Positions 53,131 to 62,864 of a stretch of DNA of 64,000 bases are shown here, one piece after another (position 1 is the stretch's first letter; each line of letters starts with the position of its first letter). The translations under genes were made by a program, and so were the position numbers. The DNA is from Mycobacterium sp. (GTDB lineage Bacteria; Actinomycetota; Actinomycetes; Mycobacteriales; Mycobacteriaceae): contig JAFAID010000190.1 of the NCBI GenBank assembly GCA_019236925.1, positions 17,067 to 81,066 of the forward strand, given 5' to 3'. The notes below the pieces were generated by a model. The model worked only from the letters and a program-made list of their open reading frames with translations. It made no database searches and was not told the origin of the DNA.

Positions 53131-54264
53131 ATGGGAAACCCAGGTCGCGGGTTCGGTGTCTTGGGACCGTTGCAGCTCAGCGCCGACGGCACCCCGGTGC
53201 CGTTGGGCGCTCCGAAGCAGCGCGCGGTGTTGGCCATGCTGGTGCTGAACCGAAACCGGGCAGTGTCGGTCGACTCGCTGATCAATGCGGTCTGGGACGA
53301 GTCGCCGGTGCCGGCGGCACGGACCAGCATCCATTCCTACGTGTCCAATCTGCGTCGACTGCTGGGCAGCGCAGGGTACGACCCGAGCAAGGTGCTGGCG
53401 AGCGTCCCGCCGGGTTATGCACTCAGCGTCGCCGACGACGATTGCGATCTCGGGCGTTTCATCACCGCGAAGAACGCGGGGGTTCACGCCGCCGCCGCGG
53501 GACAGTTCGAAGATGCCAGCAGCTTTCTGGCGGCTGCGCTGGCCGAATGGCGCGGTCCGGTCCTCGATGACCTACGCGAATTCGCGTTCGTCGATACGTT
53601 TGCCACCGCGCTGACCGAGGTCAAAGTCGCGACCCAAATCGGCCTCGCCGAAGCCGAGATCGCGTGCGGACGCACCGACTTGGTGATCCCTCGCCTGGAG
53701 TTGCTTAGCGCCGAACATCCCTTCCGGGAACCGCTATGGGCCCAGCTGATCACCGCCTACTACGTCGCCGAGCGGCAGTCTGACGCCCTCAACGCCTATC
53801 GGCGGCTGAAAGCGAACCTGGCCGAGAATCTCGGCATCGACCCCGGTCCCAAGTTGCGGACCCTCCATGAGCGGATCCTGCGCCAAGAGCCGCTGGACGC
53901 CGAGCACACCGCCCGGACCACCGCCAAGCACATTGCTGCCGATCTCAGCCCACACACGGTCACGCAGGCCGGCCTCTCGGCTGCCGCCGAGCTGCGAGGC
54001 AAGGACGGGCAGCGTTACCCGCTGAGAAGTTCTACCCGGATCGGCCGCCGACCTGACAACGACATCGTTCTCGACGACGACGACGTCAGTCGCTACCACG
54101 CCGTCGTCATCGACACCGGAAGCAGTTTTGTGATCACCGATCTGCGGTCGACCAACGGTGTCCAGGTCCAGGGCCGGCGCATTCGAACCACCGCCACCCT
54201 CACCGATGGCGACCACATCCGCATCGGCGGCCACGAGTTCACCTTCGAAATCGAGCCGCACTGA
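53131..54264 (+). CDS. SARP-family transcriptional regulator with C-terminal FHA domain (EmbR-like paralogue)
   Basis: FGVLGPLQLSADGTPVPLGAPKQRAVLAMLVLNRNRAVSVDSLINAVW; BTAD domain; FHA RIGRRPDNDIVLDDDDVSRYHAVVIDTGSSFVITDLRSTNGVQVQGRRI. Confidence 0.94.
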   Translation: MGNPGRGFGVLGPLQLSADGTPVPLGAPKQRAVLAMLVLNRNRAVSVDSLINAVWDESPVPAARTSIHSYVSNLRRLLGSAGYDPSKVLASVPPGYALSVADDDCDLGRFITAKNAGVHAAAAGQFEDASSFLAAALAEWRGPVLDDLREFAFVDTFATALTEVKVATQIGLAEAEIACGRTDLVIPRLELLSAEHPFREPLWAQLITAYYVAERQSDALNAYRRLKANLAENLGIDPGPKLRTLHERILRQEPLDAEHTARTTAKHIAADLSPHTVTQAGLSAAAELRGKDGQRYPLRSSTRIGRRPDNDIVLDDDDVSRYHAVVIDTGSSFVITDLRSTNGVQVQGRRIRTTATLTDGDHIRIGGHEFTFEIEPH

Positions 54265-54277
54265 GCTGCGCAGCAAA

Positions 54278-54308
54278 CGCAAGAATTCCGCAAGAATTCC
54301 GCAAGAAT
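54278..54308 (+). promoter_or_regulatory. Three 11-bp direct repeats CGCAAGAATTC, candidate SARP operator
   Basis: CGCAAGAATTC (54278-54288), CGCAAGAATTC (54289-54299), CGCAAGAAT (54300-54308); 11-bp period. Confidence 0.6.
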
Positions 54309-54425
54309 CTCTCCAGAAGCCGCCAAGGCAGCTGTTGCAAGCTTGTGGTGTCGGAAAAAGCAACCGAGCCCAGCGAAGGATTTTTCATCCGGACCTCGGG
54401 ACCCAACCGGTAAGGAATCACCACC

Positions 54426-54641
54426 ATGAAGCCGCAGAAAATCTCTAGGCTGCGCGTCGCAGCAGCCGGCCTACTGGCCGCCGTCGGTTTGTCCCTCCTT
54501 GGGTCGCTGGCGCCGGCTACCGCATCCGCTGCCCCGTGGGTGCCCTACAGCGGACCATTGCACCCGGTGCGTCATTACGCGGCGGATGTGCTGCGCCCCG
54601 TTTGGGCCATGAAGCACCCCCTCCGCGCGGCCATGCCCTGA
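54426..54641 (+). CDS. 71-aa exported peptide of unknown function
   Basis: Signal peptide KISRLRVAAAGLLAAVGLSLLGSLAPATASA-AP; 118 bp after the direct repeats. Confidence 0.65.
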   Translation: MKPQKISRLRVAAAGLLAAVGLSLLGSLAPATASAAPWVPYSGPLHPVRHYAADVLRPVWAMKHPLRAAMP

Positions 54642-54657
54642 TCGACGGGATCGGCCA

Positions 54658-54710
54658 ACAGCGCAATCTGCCCCGTTTCCTCCTCCTCCGGAAGCGGGGC
54701 AGATTGCTGT
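54658..54710. terminator. Long hairpin downstream of the 71-aa ORF
   Basis: CAATCTGCCCCG / CGGGGCAGATTG perfect 12-bp core, extended by TTTCC/GGAAG; loop TCCTCCTCC; no U-tract. Confidence 0.6.
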
Positions 54711-54799
54711 CGGCGTGCCGGCCCACCCTCGAAGCAACTTTGGTTGCAGCTCGCGGTGTCCGTGGTCACAATGCCCACCAGCGGTCGCCCAGCGGAGTA

Positions 54800-57415
54800 A
54801 TGTCCCTGGTCATGGCCCGTACCTGGCCTGTTGTTCGGCGGGATCTTGAATACACAGCCATTCATGCGGCACTCGTCGAGCAAACCGGTCTCTGTGGCAT
54901 CGTCATCCTCGGCGATGCGGGGGTGGGAAAAACAACTCTTGCGCGCCTGGTGACCCAGACACTGCCGATCCCAGTCCAGTGGGTTGCCGGCACCGAGTCA
55001 GCGCGTAGCATCCCGCTCGGCGTATTTGCCCATCTCATCGGCGCGGCGTCATCGCGAGACCCCATCGCCTTTCTGGCAACGGCGCGGGAAGCTATTATCG
55101 GCGAAGGACATTCGGTCATCGGCGTCGATGATGCGCACCTGCTGGACCAGCTGTCGGCAACGTTGTTGCATCAGCTCGCGCTCGACGGCTCTGTGCGCAT
55201 CGTGGCCACAGTGCGCACGGGCGAGGTGGTCCCCGACGCGATCACGTCGTTGTGGAAAGACGGTTACTTACAGCGGCTGCACCTGACTCCGTTCAGCAAG
55301 GACCAATGCGTCAGTCTGATCGAGCAAGCGCTCGGCGGCCGGGTAGAGGGGCTCAGCGCGGACCTCATGTGGGAGGCGTCGGGCGGCAACGCGTTGTTCG
55401 TACGCCATTTGGTCGAGGGTGCGTTGGAGGCCGGCACGCTGCGCCAGGTTCGCGGGGTCTGGCAGCTGCGCGGCCGCACGGCCGTCACGTCAGAGCTCGC
55501 CTCGCTGCTCGATGCCCGCGCGGAGAAGCTGCCCGACCCCGTGCTGCACGCACTGCGGCTGCTGACATTTTGCGAACCCATCGATCTCGACACGCTATCC
55601 AAGATCGTCGGCAATGACGCCGTCGAAGATGCGGAGTCGCGCGGGCTGATCCGGGTCGCCGAAAACCACCACGGCATGGACGTCCGGTTCAACCATCCGC
55701 TATTTGGTGAAGTCATCCGGCGGCGCCTCGGGATGGCGGCCTCGCGGCGTTTGCGGGGTGAGCTGGTTCGCGCATTGAGCGAGCAGCCATTGACCACACC
55801 ATCCGCGCGGATACGATTGGCGGAGTTGACGATTGACAGTGATCAGGCCGCCGACGTCTCGCTGTTGGTGACGGCGGCGCGAGATGCGATCGCGCTGACC
55901 AATATCACACTTGGCGAGCGTTTGGCTCGCGCCGCGGCGAGCCGCGGCGGTGGGCTGGCGGCCAGCGAATTGCTGGCCCGATCACTGTTATGGCAGGGCA
56001 ATGCCGCCGAAGCCGAGCAGACGCTGAGCGCGTTTGAATCCGATGCGATGAACGAACTCGATCTTGTCCGTTGGGGTTTGGCACGTATCGCCAACCTGCA
56101 GTGGGCGATGGGCGATGCCGAGGGCGCCGATGAGGTGCTCGAGATGTTGCGAGGCCGGGTGACAGACCCCGCACTGCGGCTGCTGGTTGACGGCGTCGCT
56201 TCGGCATCGCTGGTATTCGAGAACGATCTCGAGCAAGCCGTCGCGCTGTCCGAGCGCGTGCTCGCCGACCCGTCGGCGTCTGCGGGAGCCGTTGAATGGG
56301 CGGTGTTTGGTGGCGCGTTGGCGCTGGCGTATATGGGACGCAGAGACGAGGTCATCGCCGTCGCCGAACGCGGTTACGTGGTCGAGAGTGAGGTGGACGG
56401 CTTGCTGCGTTACCTCACCGCGTTCGGTGAGGTACGTGCCCTGGCGCTCGCCGGCGAATTCGATGCCGCGGCAAAGCGATCCGCGGGAATTATGGAGATT
56501 TCATCGGCTGGCCAGTATCTGGCGTGGGGTCTGGCCAACGTGCTGGTCGGCACCGTTGACCTGGCCCGCGGCCACTTCGCCGAGACCGTCACCCGGATGG
56601 AGCAGACCGTCGCGGCGCTCACCTCAGAGTCGGCCGCATCGTGGAGCTTCCCGGCCCGACTCCTGCTCGCGCAATCCTATTGCGTGCTCGGCCGGGTGGA
56701 GCCGGGCGCCAAGATGGTGGCCGAAGTGCGAACCCGATACGGCAGGCACGTTGCGGTGTTCGGGCCGCAGCTGCGGATCGCCGAGGCGTGGCTAGCCGCA
56801 GCCGAAGGACACGTCAGCGCAGCGGTCGATTCAGCCCTTGATGCCGCCCGTCTCGCTGCAGAAGCCGGCCAGCGGGCGATCGAGATGCTGGCATTGCACG
56901 ACGCGGTCCGCTTCGGGGATGAGACCTGCGTGCAGCGATTGGTTGACATCGCCGAGGTTGTCGGGGGGCGGTTGGGGGAAGCGATCGCCGCGCATGCCGC
57001 GGGAGTGCGAGACCATGATGCGGAAGCGATCTTTGCGGCCGCGCAGCAATTCGAGCAAATCGGTGCCCTGTTGTCGGCGGCGGATGCCGCCGCGCAGGCG
57101 GCCGCCGAGTTCCGCAATGCAGACGATCGAGGGCGGACCGTCGATGCCGCCGCCATTGCGAACCGTCTTGCCGTCGAGTGCGGTGGCATTCGCACGCCCG
57201 CACTGGAAGTCGCCGCTCACCCGTTGCCGCTGACCACCCGTGAACGCGAGATTGCCAATCTAATCGCGGCCGGCCTGACCAACAAGCAGATCGCCGAGCG
57301 GCTGGTGGTATCGGTGCGGACCGTGGAGGGCCATCTCTACCGCGCATGCATCAAGCTCGACGTCTCTGATCGTGAGCATCTCGCGACGTTAATCCGCTTG
57401 CACCGCAACGGCTGA
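54800..57415 (+). CDS. LuxR-family (LAL-type) ATP-binding transcriptional regulator
   Basis: GDAGVGKTTLARL Walker A; VIGVDDAHLL; C-terminal HTH LTTREREIANLIAAGLTNKQIAERLVVSVRTVEGHLYRACIKLDV. Confidence 0.94.
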   Translation: MSLVMARTWPVVRRDLEYTAIHAALVEQTGLCGIVILGDAGVGKTTLARLVTQTLPIPVQWVAGTESARSIPLGVFAHLIGAASSRDPIAFLATAREAIIGEGHSVIGVDDAHLLDQLSATLLHQLALDGSVRIVATVRTGEVVPDAITSLWKDGYLQRLHLTPFSKDQCVSLIEQALGGRVEGLSADLMWEASGGNALFVRHLVEGALEAGTLRQVRGVWQLRGRTAVTSELASLLDARAEKLPDPVLHALRLLTFCEPIDLDTLSKIVGNDAVEDAESRGLIRVAENHHGMDVRFNHPLFGEVIRRRLGMAASRRLRGELVRALSEQPLTTPSARIRLAELTIDSDQAADVSLLVTAARDAIALTNITLGERLARAAASRGGGLAASELLARSLLWQGNAAEAEQTLSAFESDAMNELDLVRWGLARIANLQWAMGDAEGADEVLEMLRGRVTDPALRLLVDGVASASLVFENDLEQAVALSERVLADPSASAGAVEWAVFGGALALAYMGRRDEVIAVAERGYVVESEVDGLLRYLTAFGEVRALALAGEFDAAAKRSAGIMEISSAGQYLAWGLANVLVGTVDLARGHFAETVTRMEQTVAALTSESAASWSFPARLLLAQSYCVLGRVEPGAKMVAEVRTRYGRHVAVFGPQLRIAEAWLAAAEGHVSAAVDSALDAARLAAEAGQRAIEMLALHDAVRFGDETCVQRLVDIAEVVGGRLGEAIAAHAAGVRDHDAEAIFAAAQQFEQIGALLSAADAAAQAAAEFRNADDRGRTVDAAAIANRLAVECGGIRTPALEVAAHPLPLTTREREIANLIAAGLTNKQIAERLVVSVRTVEGHLYRACIKLDVSDREHLATLIRLHRNG

Positions 57416-57576
57416 GCTTCGCTCGTCGCGGTAGCCGGTGCGCTCATACAGGTAGTGATCCGCGCCACGGAGAACAGCCGTCGGCAGAGTTGAGTAGTGG
57501 GCTACGCTTCCTCTGCCCCTGTGCCTGGACGGATCCTGGTGTCGTAGTCAGCAACTCGGCACGAGAAAGAACTCCA

Positions 57577-58758
57577 ATGGCAATCCCGGCTACTTACCCG
57601 GCACCGCGCGGTGTAGGCGATTGGGCGGGTGCCCGCAAACCGGGTCGAAGCGGCCGGCCGGCTGCTGTTGGTGACGGTGTAGCCGCGGCACACCGAGGAA
57701 AGTCGATCGTGTTCGACCGGCGGGGCCCGCAGTTGGTTCGGGAGGTCATCGAAGAGGTCACCGAAGATGATCCGAGCATCGCCGGTCGGCTCGCCTGGCT
57801 CGCGGCCCGGCTCACCATCCGCCCGGCCATGGCTATTGGTAGCTACCTGGCGAACGCGCCGTGGCCATGGGATCTCGTCGACTTGGCTGCCGCGGCGGTG
57901 ACGCCAGTGCCGGGCAGCGTTCGGGCCACGATTCGGCTGGCGCACTGCACCGCACGGCTGGTCCGCGCCGCCGGTGTGCTGCCTGCCGACGGCCGTAGGC
58001 GCGTCGTGTTGTACATGCACGGTGGCGCCTTTTTGATCTGCGGCGCCAACACCCATGACCGGCTGGTCACCGCGCTGTCGCGGTACGCTGATGCCCCGGT
58101 GCTGGTGGTGAACTACCGGATGCTGCCCAAGCATTCGCTCGGTGCGGCGATCGATGACTGCCATGACGGCTACCGGTGGCTGCGTGGCCGGGGTTATGGA
58201 CCCGAGCAGATCGTCTTGGCCGGCGACTCCGCCGGGGGCTACCTGTCATTGGCGCTGGCCGAACGGCTGCACGGCGGCGGCGAGCAACCCGCGGCCATCG
58301 TCTGCATGTCACCGCTGATGCAGCTCGCCAAGGCCCCTAAGCAGATACATCCCAACATCGGCAGTGATGCGATGCTGTGCGCCAAGGCATTTGACGCGTT
58401 ATCTGAGCTGGTTGCCAAGGCGGCTCGTCGGCATCCCATCGATGGGCAGCCCGAGGAGATCTACGAGCCGCTTGACCACATCGTGGCCGGTCTGCCGCCC
58501 ACGTTGATCCATGTGTCGGGTTGCGAGGTCTTGCTGCACGATGCTCGCCTTGCCGCGCGGCGGCTGGCCGCGGCCGGGGTACCGGTGCAGCTGCGGGTGT
58601 GGCCGGGGCAGATGCACGTGTTCCAAATCGCCGCGCCGATGGTGCCGGAGGCCATCCGGTCACTGCGCCAGATCGGCAACTATATCCGCGAGGCGACGGA
58701 CCGAAAACTACGCCACTGCTCGTCTAGGGCTAGCACCGCCGCTGCCTGTCATGGTTAG
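57577..58758 (+). CDS. Hormone-sensitive-lipase-family alpha/beta hydrolase (Lip-type)
   Basis: YMHGGAFLICG oxyanion motif; LAGDSAGGYLSLALAERL nucleophile; GQMHVFQ catalytic His. Confidence 0.9.
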   Translation: MAIPATYPAPRGVGDWAGARKPGRSGRPAAVGDGVAAAHRGKSIVFDRRGPQLVREVIEEVTEDDPSIAGRLAWLAARLTIRPAMAIGSYLANAPWPWDLVDLAAAAVTPVPGSVRATIRLAHCTARLVRAAGVLPADGRRRVVLYMHGGAFLICGANTHDRLVTALSRYADAPVLVVNYRMLPKHSLGAAIDDCHDGYRWLRGRGYGPEQIVLAGDSAGGYLSLALAERLHGGGEQPAAIVCMSPLMQLAKAPKQIHPNIGSDAMLCAKAFDALSELVAKAARRHPIDGQPEEIYEPLDHIVAGLPPTLIHVSGCEVLLHDARLAARRLAAAGVPVQLRVWPGQMHVFQIAAPMVPEAIRSLRQIGNYIREATDRKLRHCSSRASTAAACHG

Positions 58759-58828
58759 TCGCTGCCCGATGATCAAGCAACACAACGAAATTATGATGCG
58801 CGGCGGGAGGTTTGCTTGATGGGCAACC

Positions 58829-61183
58829 TCAGGGTCCAATCTGCGCGCCGGCGCCGAAAGCGTAGTCGACTGTTCGAATCGCACCGCGCGATGTTGCCGC
58901 CGCCGGCTGTGTGAGATGCCCGCTGCTCTGCGGGGAGGCCTTCTTTCCGGGGCGGACAAATTGGGGCAGCGCACCGGACTCGCAGATGCCGAAACGCCGA
59001 TGTAGCCGCGCGAGAGGTCTTGGCGCCCACCAGTTCAGCGGGCCGAGTACCCGCATGAATGCCGGCACCAGCAGCATCCGAACCAGCGTGGCGTCCATCA
59101 GTACCGCTAACGGGACCCCCACACCGAACATGCACATGATCGACACTTTCGCAGCCATGAGCGAGGCGAACGTGACCGCCATCAGCAAGGCTGCGGCCGT
59201 CACCACGCGGCCAGTGCGGGCCATAGCTAACGCGACGCATTCGGCATTGTCCGCGTGCGTCTTTGGTGATGCCAGCCAGAATTCGCGGATCCGCGAGATC
59301 AAGAAAACCTCGTAGTCCATCGAGAGGCCGAAAGCAAGGCAGAACAACAGCACAGGGACACTTGCCTCCAGTGTGCCGGTGGTCGTCGTACCGAGTCCAC
59401 CGAGGTGACCCTGCTGGAAGATCCACACCAACGCGCCAAACGTGGCCGTCAATGACAACACGTTGAGCAACAATGCCTTTAGCGGCAGAACAACGCTGCC
59501 GGTAAGCAAGAACAGCAGCACGAAGGTGATCACGGCCATCACCGACAGCACCAGCGGTAGCCGCGAGGTGACCGCTTTCGAGCTGTCGCGGGTGATCTGC
59601 TCCCACCCCGTCATTTGGACGTCTGTGCCACGGGGGGCGGCAACGGCGTGCAGCCGATCCAGTTGGGTCTCCGATGCCCGCGAGTACAGCGGCGCGACGG
59701 AGTTCACGGTGAAGAAAGCACTACCGGCTCTTAATCCGGCCGGGGCCGAGGGCGGCCCGACCAAACCGCCGCCGACGTAGGTGCCGACAGGTGACGACAC
59801 CGAAGACACATCCGGCACCGTTGACAGCTCCGCGGCATACAGGCCGAGTTCGCGAGTTGTCACCCCGGCCATGTCGGGAATGACGACGATCACGTCGGTC
59901 AAAGAATCGACTGCGAAATCTGAACGTAGCTCGTCGTCGACCTGCCGCGCGGAGGCCGAGCCGGGCAGCACCCGGTCATCTGGGAAGCCCCACCTCACCC
60001 CGAGGAACGGTGCGCCCAGTATGAGCAACGTTCCGATGATCACTACGCTTACTGGAACGGCTTGACGCATCGCAGCTTTCGTCCAGCCGTACCAGAACGT
60101 TTCCTGGATCGGCCGTTGCGCCGGCTGCGGCCGGCCCAACATTCGACGGATTGCACGGCGCAGGTCCACGGAGTCGATCCGGTCACCGAGCAACACGATC
60201 GCCGCCGGGGTCACCGTCACCGAGGCAACGGCCGCGAAAGCGACAACAGCGATACCCGCATATGCGAATGACTTCAGAAAGTACATCGGAAACAGCGCCA
60301 TCGCGATCATTGATAGCGCGACCGTAGTCGCCGAGAACAGCACGGTCCGGCCGGCGGTCGCCATTGTCCGAACCAATGCTTCGTCACGTCCCGTGCCGGC
60401 GGCCAACTCGTCGCGGAAGCGGCTGACGATCAGCAGTGTGTAGTCGATGGCCAGCGCGAGTCCCATCGCCAGGCTCAGGTTCAACGCAAACACCGAGACG
60501 TCGGTGGCGAATGTCGTCGCGCGCAGCACCGCCATCGAGCCCAGGACGGCGGACACGCCGATCGACAACGGCAGCGCCGCTGCGAAGAGCCCGCCGAAAA
60601 CACACACCAGCGCAATAAAACTCAGCGGGACGGCGATGGCTTCCATGACTAGCAGGTCTTTTTTCGTTTGGTCGATGCTTTGTACATAGGTGGTCGCCTC
60701 ACCGCCTGCCTTGACCGTTACGCCGTTGAAGTGGGGCAACCGATCGAGCAGATCTGTCGCGTGCCGCTGCGCGCCGTCCTCACCACCGGTGATGCCGGCA
60801 ACGATCAGTCCGGTCTTGCCATCCTTGCTAACCAGCGTGCGGGCAGCCTGCGGCGGTGCCGTCCATGCGGACTTTATGTCGGTCATGTAAGGCTGGCTCT
60901 TCAACAGCGCGACCAACTCGGCACCCGCAGTAAGTGCCTCCGCGCTGTGCGCGCCTTCTTCAGAGGTCACAGCGAGGACCAGCTGCATGTCGCCGACGCC
61001 GAACTTGTCGGCCATCAGCTGCGACGCACGCCAGGACTGCGACGTCGGGTCCTGAAAACCACCGCTGGACAAACTCGTAATGACCGGAATCCCGAAAACA
61101 GCAGCGGCGGCGACAATCAGCACCGCGGCGAAGATGATCCGCCATGGATTGGCGAGGGCCGATCTGGTGATTCTCTGCAACAT
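58829..61183 (-). CDS. MMPL/RND-family transporter (MmpL-type)
   Basis: Two MMPL domains; SLAMGLALAIDYTLLIVSRFRDEL; LAFGLSMDYEVFLISRIREFW. Confidence 0.93.
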   Translation of the reverse strand: MLQRITRSALANPWRIIFAAVLIVAAAAVFGIPVITSLSSGGFQDPTSQSWRASQLMADKFGVGDMQLVLAVTSEEGAHSAEALTAGAELVALLKSQPYMTDIKSAWTAPPQAARTLVSKDGKTGLIVAGITGGEDGAQRHATDLLDRLPHFNGVTVKAGGEATTYVQSIDQTKKDLLVMEAIAVPLSFIALVCVFGGLFAAALPLSIGVSAVLGSMAVLRATTFATDVSVFALNLSLAMGLALAIDYTLLIVSRFRDELAAGTGRDEALVRTMATAGRTVLFSATTVALSMIAMALFPMYFLKSFAYAGIAVVAFAAVASVTVTPAAIVLLGDRIDSVDLRRAIRRMLGRPQPAQRPIQETFWYGWTKAAMRQAVPVSVVIIGTLLILGAPFLGVRWGFPDDRVLPGSASARQVDDELRSDFAVDSLTDVIVVIPDMAGVTTRELGLYAAELSTVPDVSSVSSPVGTYVGGGLVGPPSAPAGLRAGSAFFTVNSVAPLYSRASETQLDRLHAVAAPRGTDVQMTGWEQITRDSSKAVTSRLPLVLSVMAVITFVLLFLLTGSVVLPLKALLLNVLSLTATFGALVWIFQQGHLGGLGTTTTGTLEASVPVLLFCLAFGLSMDYEVFLISRIREFWLASPKTHADNAECVALAMARTGRVVTAAALLMAVTFASLMAAKVSIMCMFGVGVPLAVLMDATLVRMLLVPAFMRVLGPLNWWAPRPLARLHRRFGICESGALPQFVRPGKKASPQSSGHLTQPAAATSRGAIRTVDYAFGAGAQIGP

Positions 61184-61210
61184 GACAGCACCTTGAAGAG
61201 CCGGGGATTT

Positions 61211-62113
61211 TCAGCGATCAAAACGCACGACTGCAGACCATGGCAGGTGCGCGAGTTTGCGTGGGTTGCAATCTGGAATGTAGGCCACAGGGCGCAACAC
61301 CGTGGGCAGTCGCTGCCAGCGGCCGGCGTATCTGTGTATGGTGCGTATGTCGCCCACCGACCATCCGCGTCGTTCGAAGAACGCGACGCCGTCGGTCGGT
61401 TCAAACGTCATGGGCGCCTTGTCCAAGCTGGGCATTCGCCGCATCATTCCCCGAACGATCACTGGTGCGATGAGGTCGGTGATCCACCCGCCGATCTCCT
61501 TGCGGCGCAGGTCATCTGCGAGCGACCCTACCTGCTTTTCGCTTAGATAGAGCAGCAGACCTTCGGTGATGACCACGGCGTTGCGGGCACCGCTGGTCGC
61601 GTCTGCCAAGAAAGCGGCGCGACTACGTGCATCCGCGAGATCGACTGGGACTCGATACAGTTGGCAACGAGCTGTCTCATCCTTCAGCAGCGGCTGTTTC
61701 TCGTTAACGATCTCGGGGAGATCGGTTTCAATCCATTCGAGCCCGCTCGGTAGGTCGAGGCGATAGGGGCGGGTGTCGAAGCCGGCCGCCAGGTTCAGTA
61801 CGCGGTCACAACCGCTCTTGAGCGCTTCGGCGATGAGGTTGTCTAACAGCTTGGTGTGGACGACCCACCACCACCCGCTGCGGATCAATCGCGGTGTGGC
61901 TGCGGCGATCGCGCGGCCGCGCTCGCCGGCGAGGGTGTACGCGAAAGGATCGTCGAATAGTGCGTCAGGCCGCGCGCTTTCAGCCGCCCGGAAGGCCGCC
62001 ATCCAGCAGGCCGTATCAGATACGTTGGAAATCAAAGGCGTCGACATGCCCAGCCTGCACTCCCCAGTCGAAGTCTCCGCAACTGCCACGTCTGCACTTC
62101 GCTCACTGCACAT
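61211..62113 (-). CDS. SAM-dependent methyltransferase (LCM/PPM-type, TIGR00027-like); start could be 62047
   Basis: VLNLAAGFDTRPYRLDLPSGLEWIETDLPEIVNEK; VVITEGLLLYLSEKQVGSLADDL. Confidence 0.9.
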   Translation of the reverse strand: MCSERSADVAVAETSTGECRLGMSTPLISNVSDTACWMAAFRAAESARPDALFDDPFAYTLAGERGRAIAAATPRLIRSGWWWVVHTKLLDNLIAEALKSGCDRVLNLAAGFDTRPYRLDLPSGLEWIETDLPEIVNEKQPLLKDETARCQLYRVPVDLADARSRAAFLADATSGARNAVVITEGLLLYLSEKQVGSLADDLRRKEIGGWITDLIAPVIVRGMMRRMPSLDKAPMTFEPTDGVAFFERRGWSVGDIRTIHRYAGRWQRLPTVLRPVAYIPDCNPRKLAHLPWSAVVRFDR

Positions 62114-62114
62114 G

Positions 62115-62561
62115 TCAGGCGGCTTTGCGGTTGAGCACGTTTTGGAGGCGGACATGCCCGATTGCGCATTCGTGACCGCGCTTGTCAGTGATCACCACCC
62201 GCCAGAGCTGCTGGCTGCGGCAACGGAAGACCGGCGCGGCGTCAGCGACCAACACGCCATCGCGGACGCTGCGCAGGAAGTCGGTGTTGTTGTTGACACC
62301 TACCGCGTGGCCTTCGCCGTCGAGCAAGAGCGTGCCGCCCCAACTGGCAACGCTTTCTACGATCGCGCAGTACACACCACCATGAACTATGCCCCCCGCT
62401 TGGCGCAGCTGCGGGCCAACCGCGACTGTGGCACGTACGCGCTCGGCGGTGGTCTCGGTGAATTTCAGCCCGAGATGCCCCTCCAAGTTCAACGCCGTAA
62501 CCGCGTTGAGGTCCGCGGGTGCGACGGTGTATTTGCATGATTCCGCCGCTGGGTTGGTCAT
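62115..62561 (-). CDS. PaaI-type hotdog-fold thioesterase
   Basis: LGLKFTETTAERVRATVAVGPQLRQAGGIVHGGVYCAIVESVAS; VGVNNNTDFLRSVRDGVLVADA. Confidence 0.9.
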   Translation of the reverse strand: MTNPAAESCKYTVAPADLNAVTALNLEGHLGLKFTETTAERVRATVAVGPQLRQAGGIVHGGVYCAIVESVASWGGTLLLDGEGHAVGVNNNTDFLRSVRDGVLVADAAPVFRCRSQQLWRVVITDKRGHECAIGHVRLQNVLNRKAA

Positions 62562-62864
62562 GAAACTGGCCCTTCGCTCGTGTTCAACCGTGAGCCACAC
62601 CCCACCGTTCGGCGCTCGGCTGTATTTCTGACATGGGCCAAACTAGGAATGGTCGGCTGGCCAGGGCACGAGTAGTCCAGTACCTGTGTTACGCATCACG
62701 CGCGCGCGGCGACTTGGATCGCTCAAACCCGACGCCCTTGGGTGCGAAATCTCTTTGCCCCGTCCTGGACGGTGACGACGCCGCCGCGGTCATCGCGATA
62801 AGCGCCGATCGCGGCTAGCCCTGGTTGTCAAGTCTTTCCGCGCGGGCATAATCGCGGCGGGCGG

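Noticed and set aside
61773-62540. 255-aa plus-strand ORF antisense to the methyltransferase and thioesterase genes
   Set aside because: Methyltransferase and hotdog motifs are clear on the minus strand; this ORF has none.
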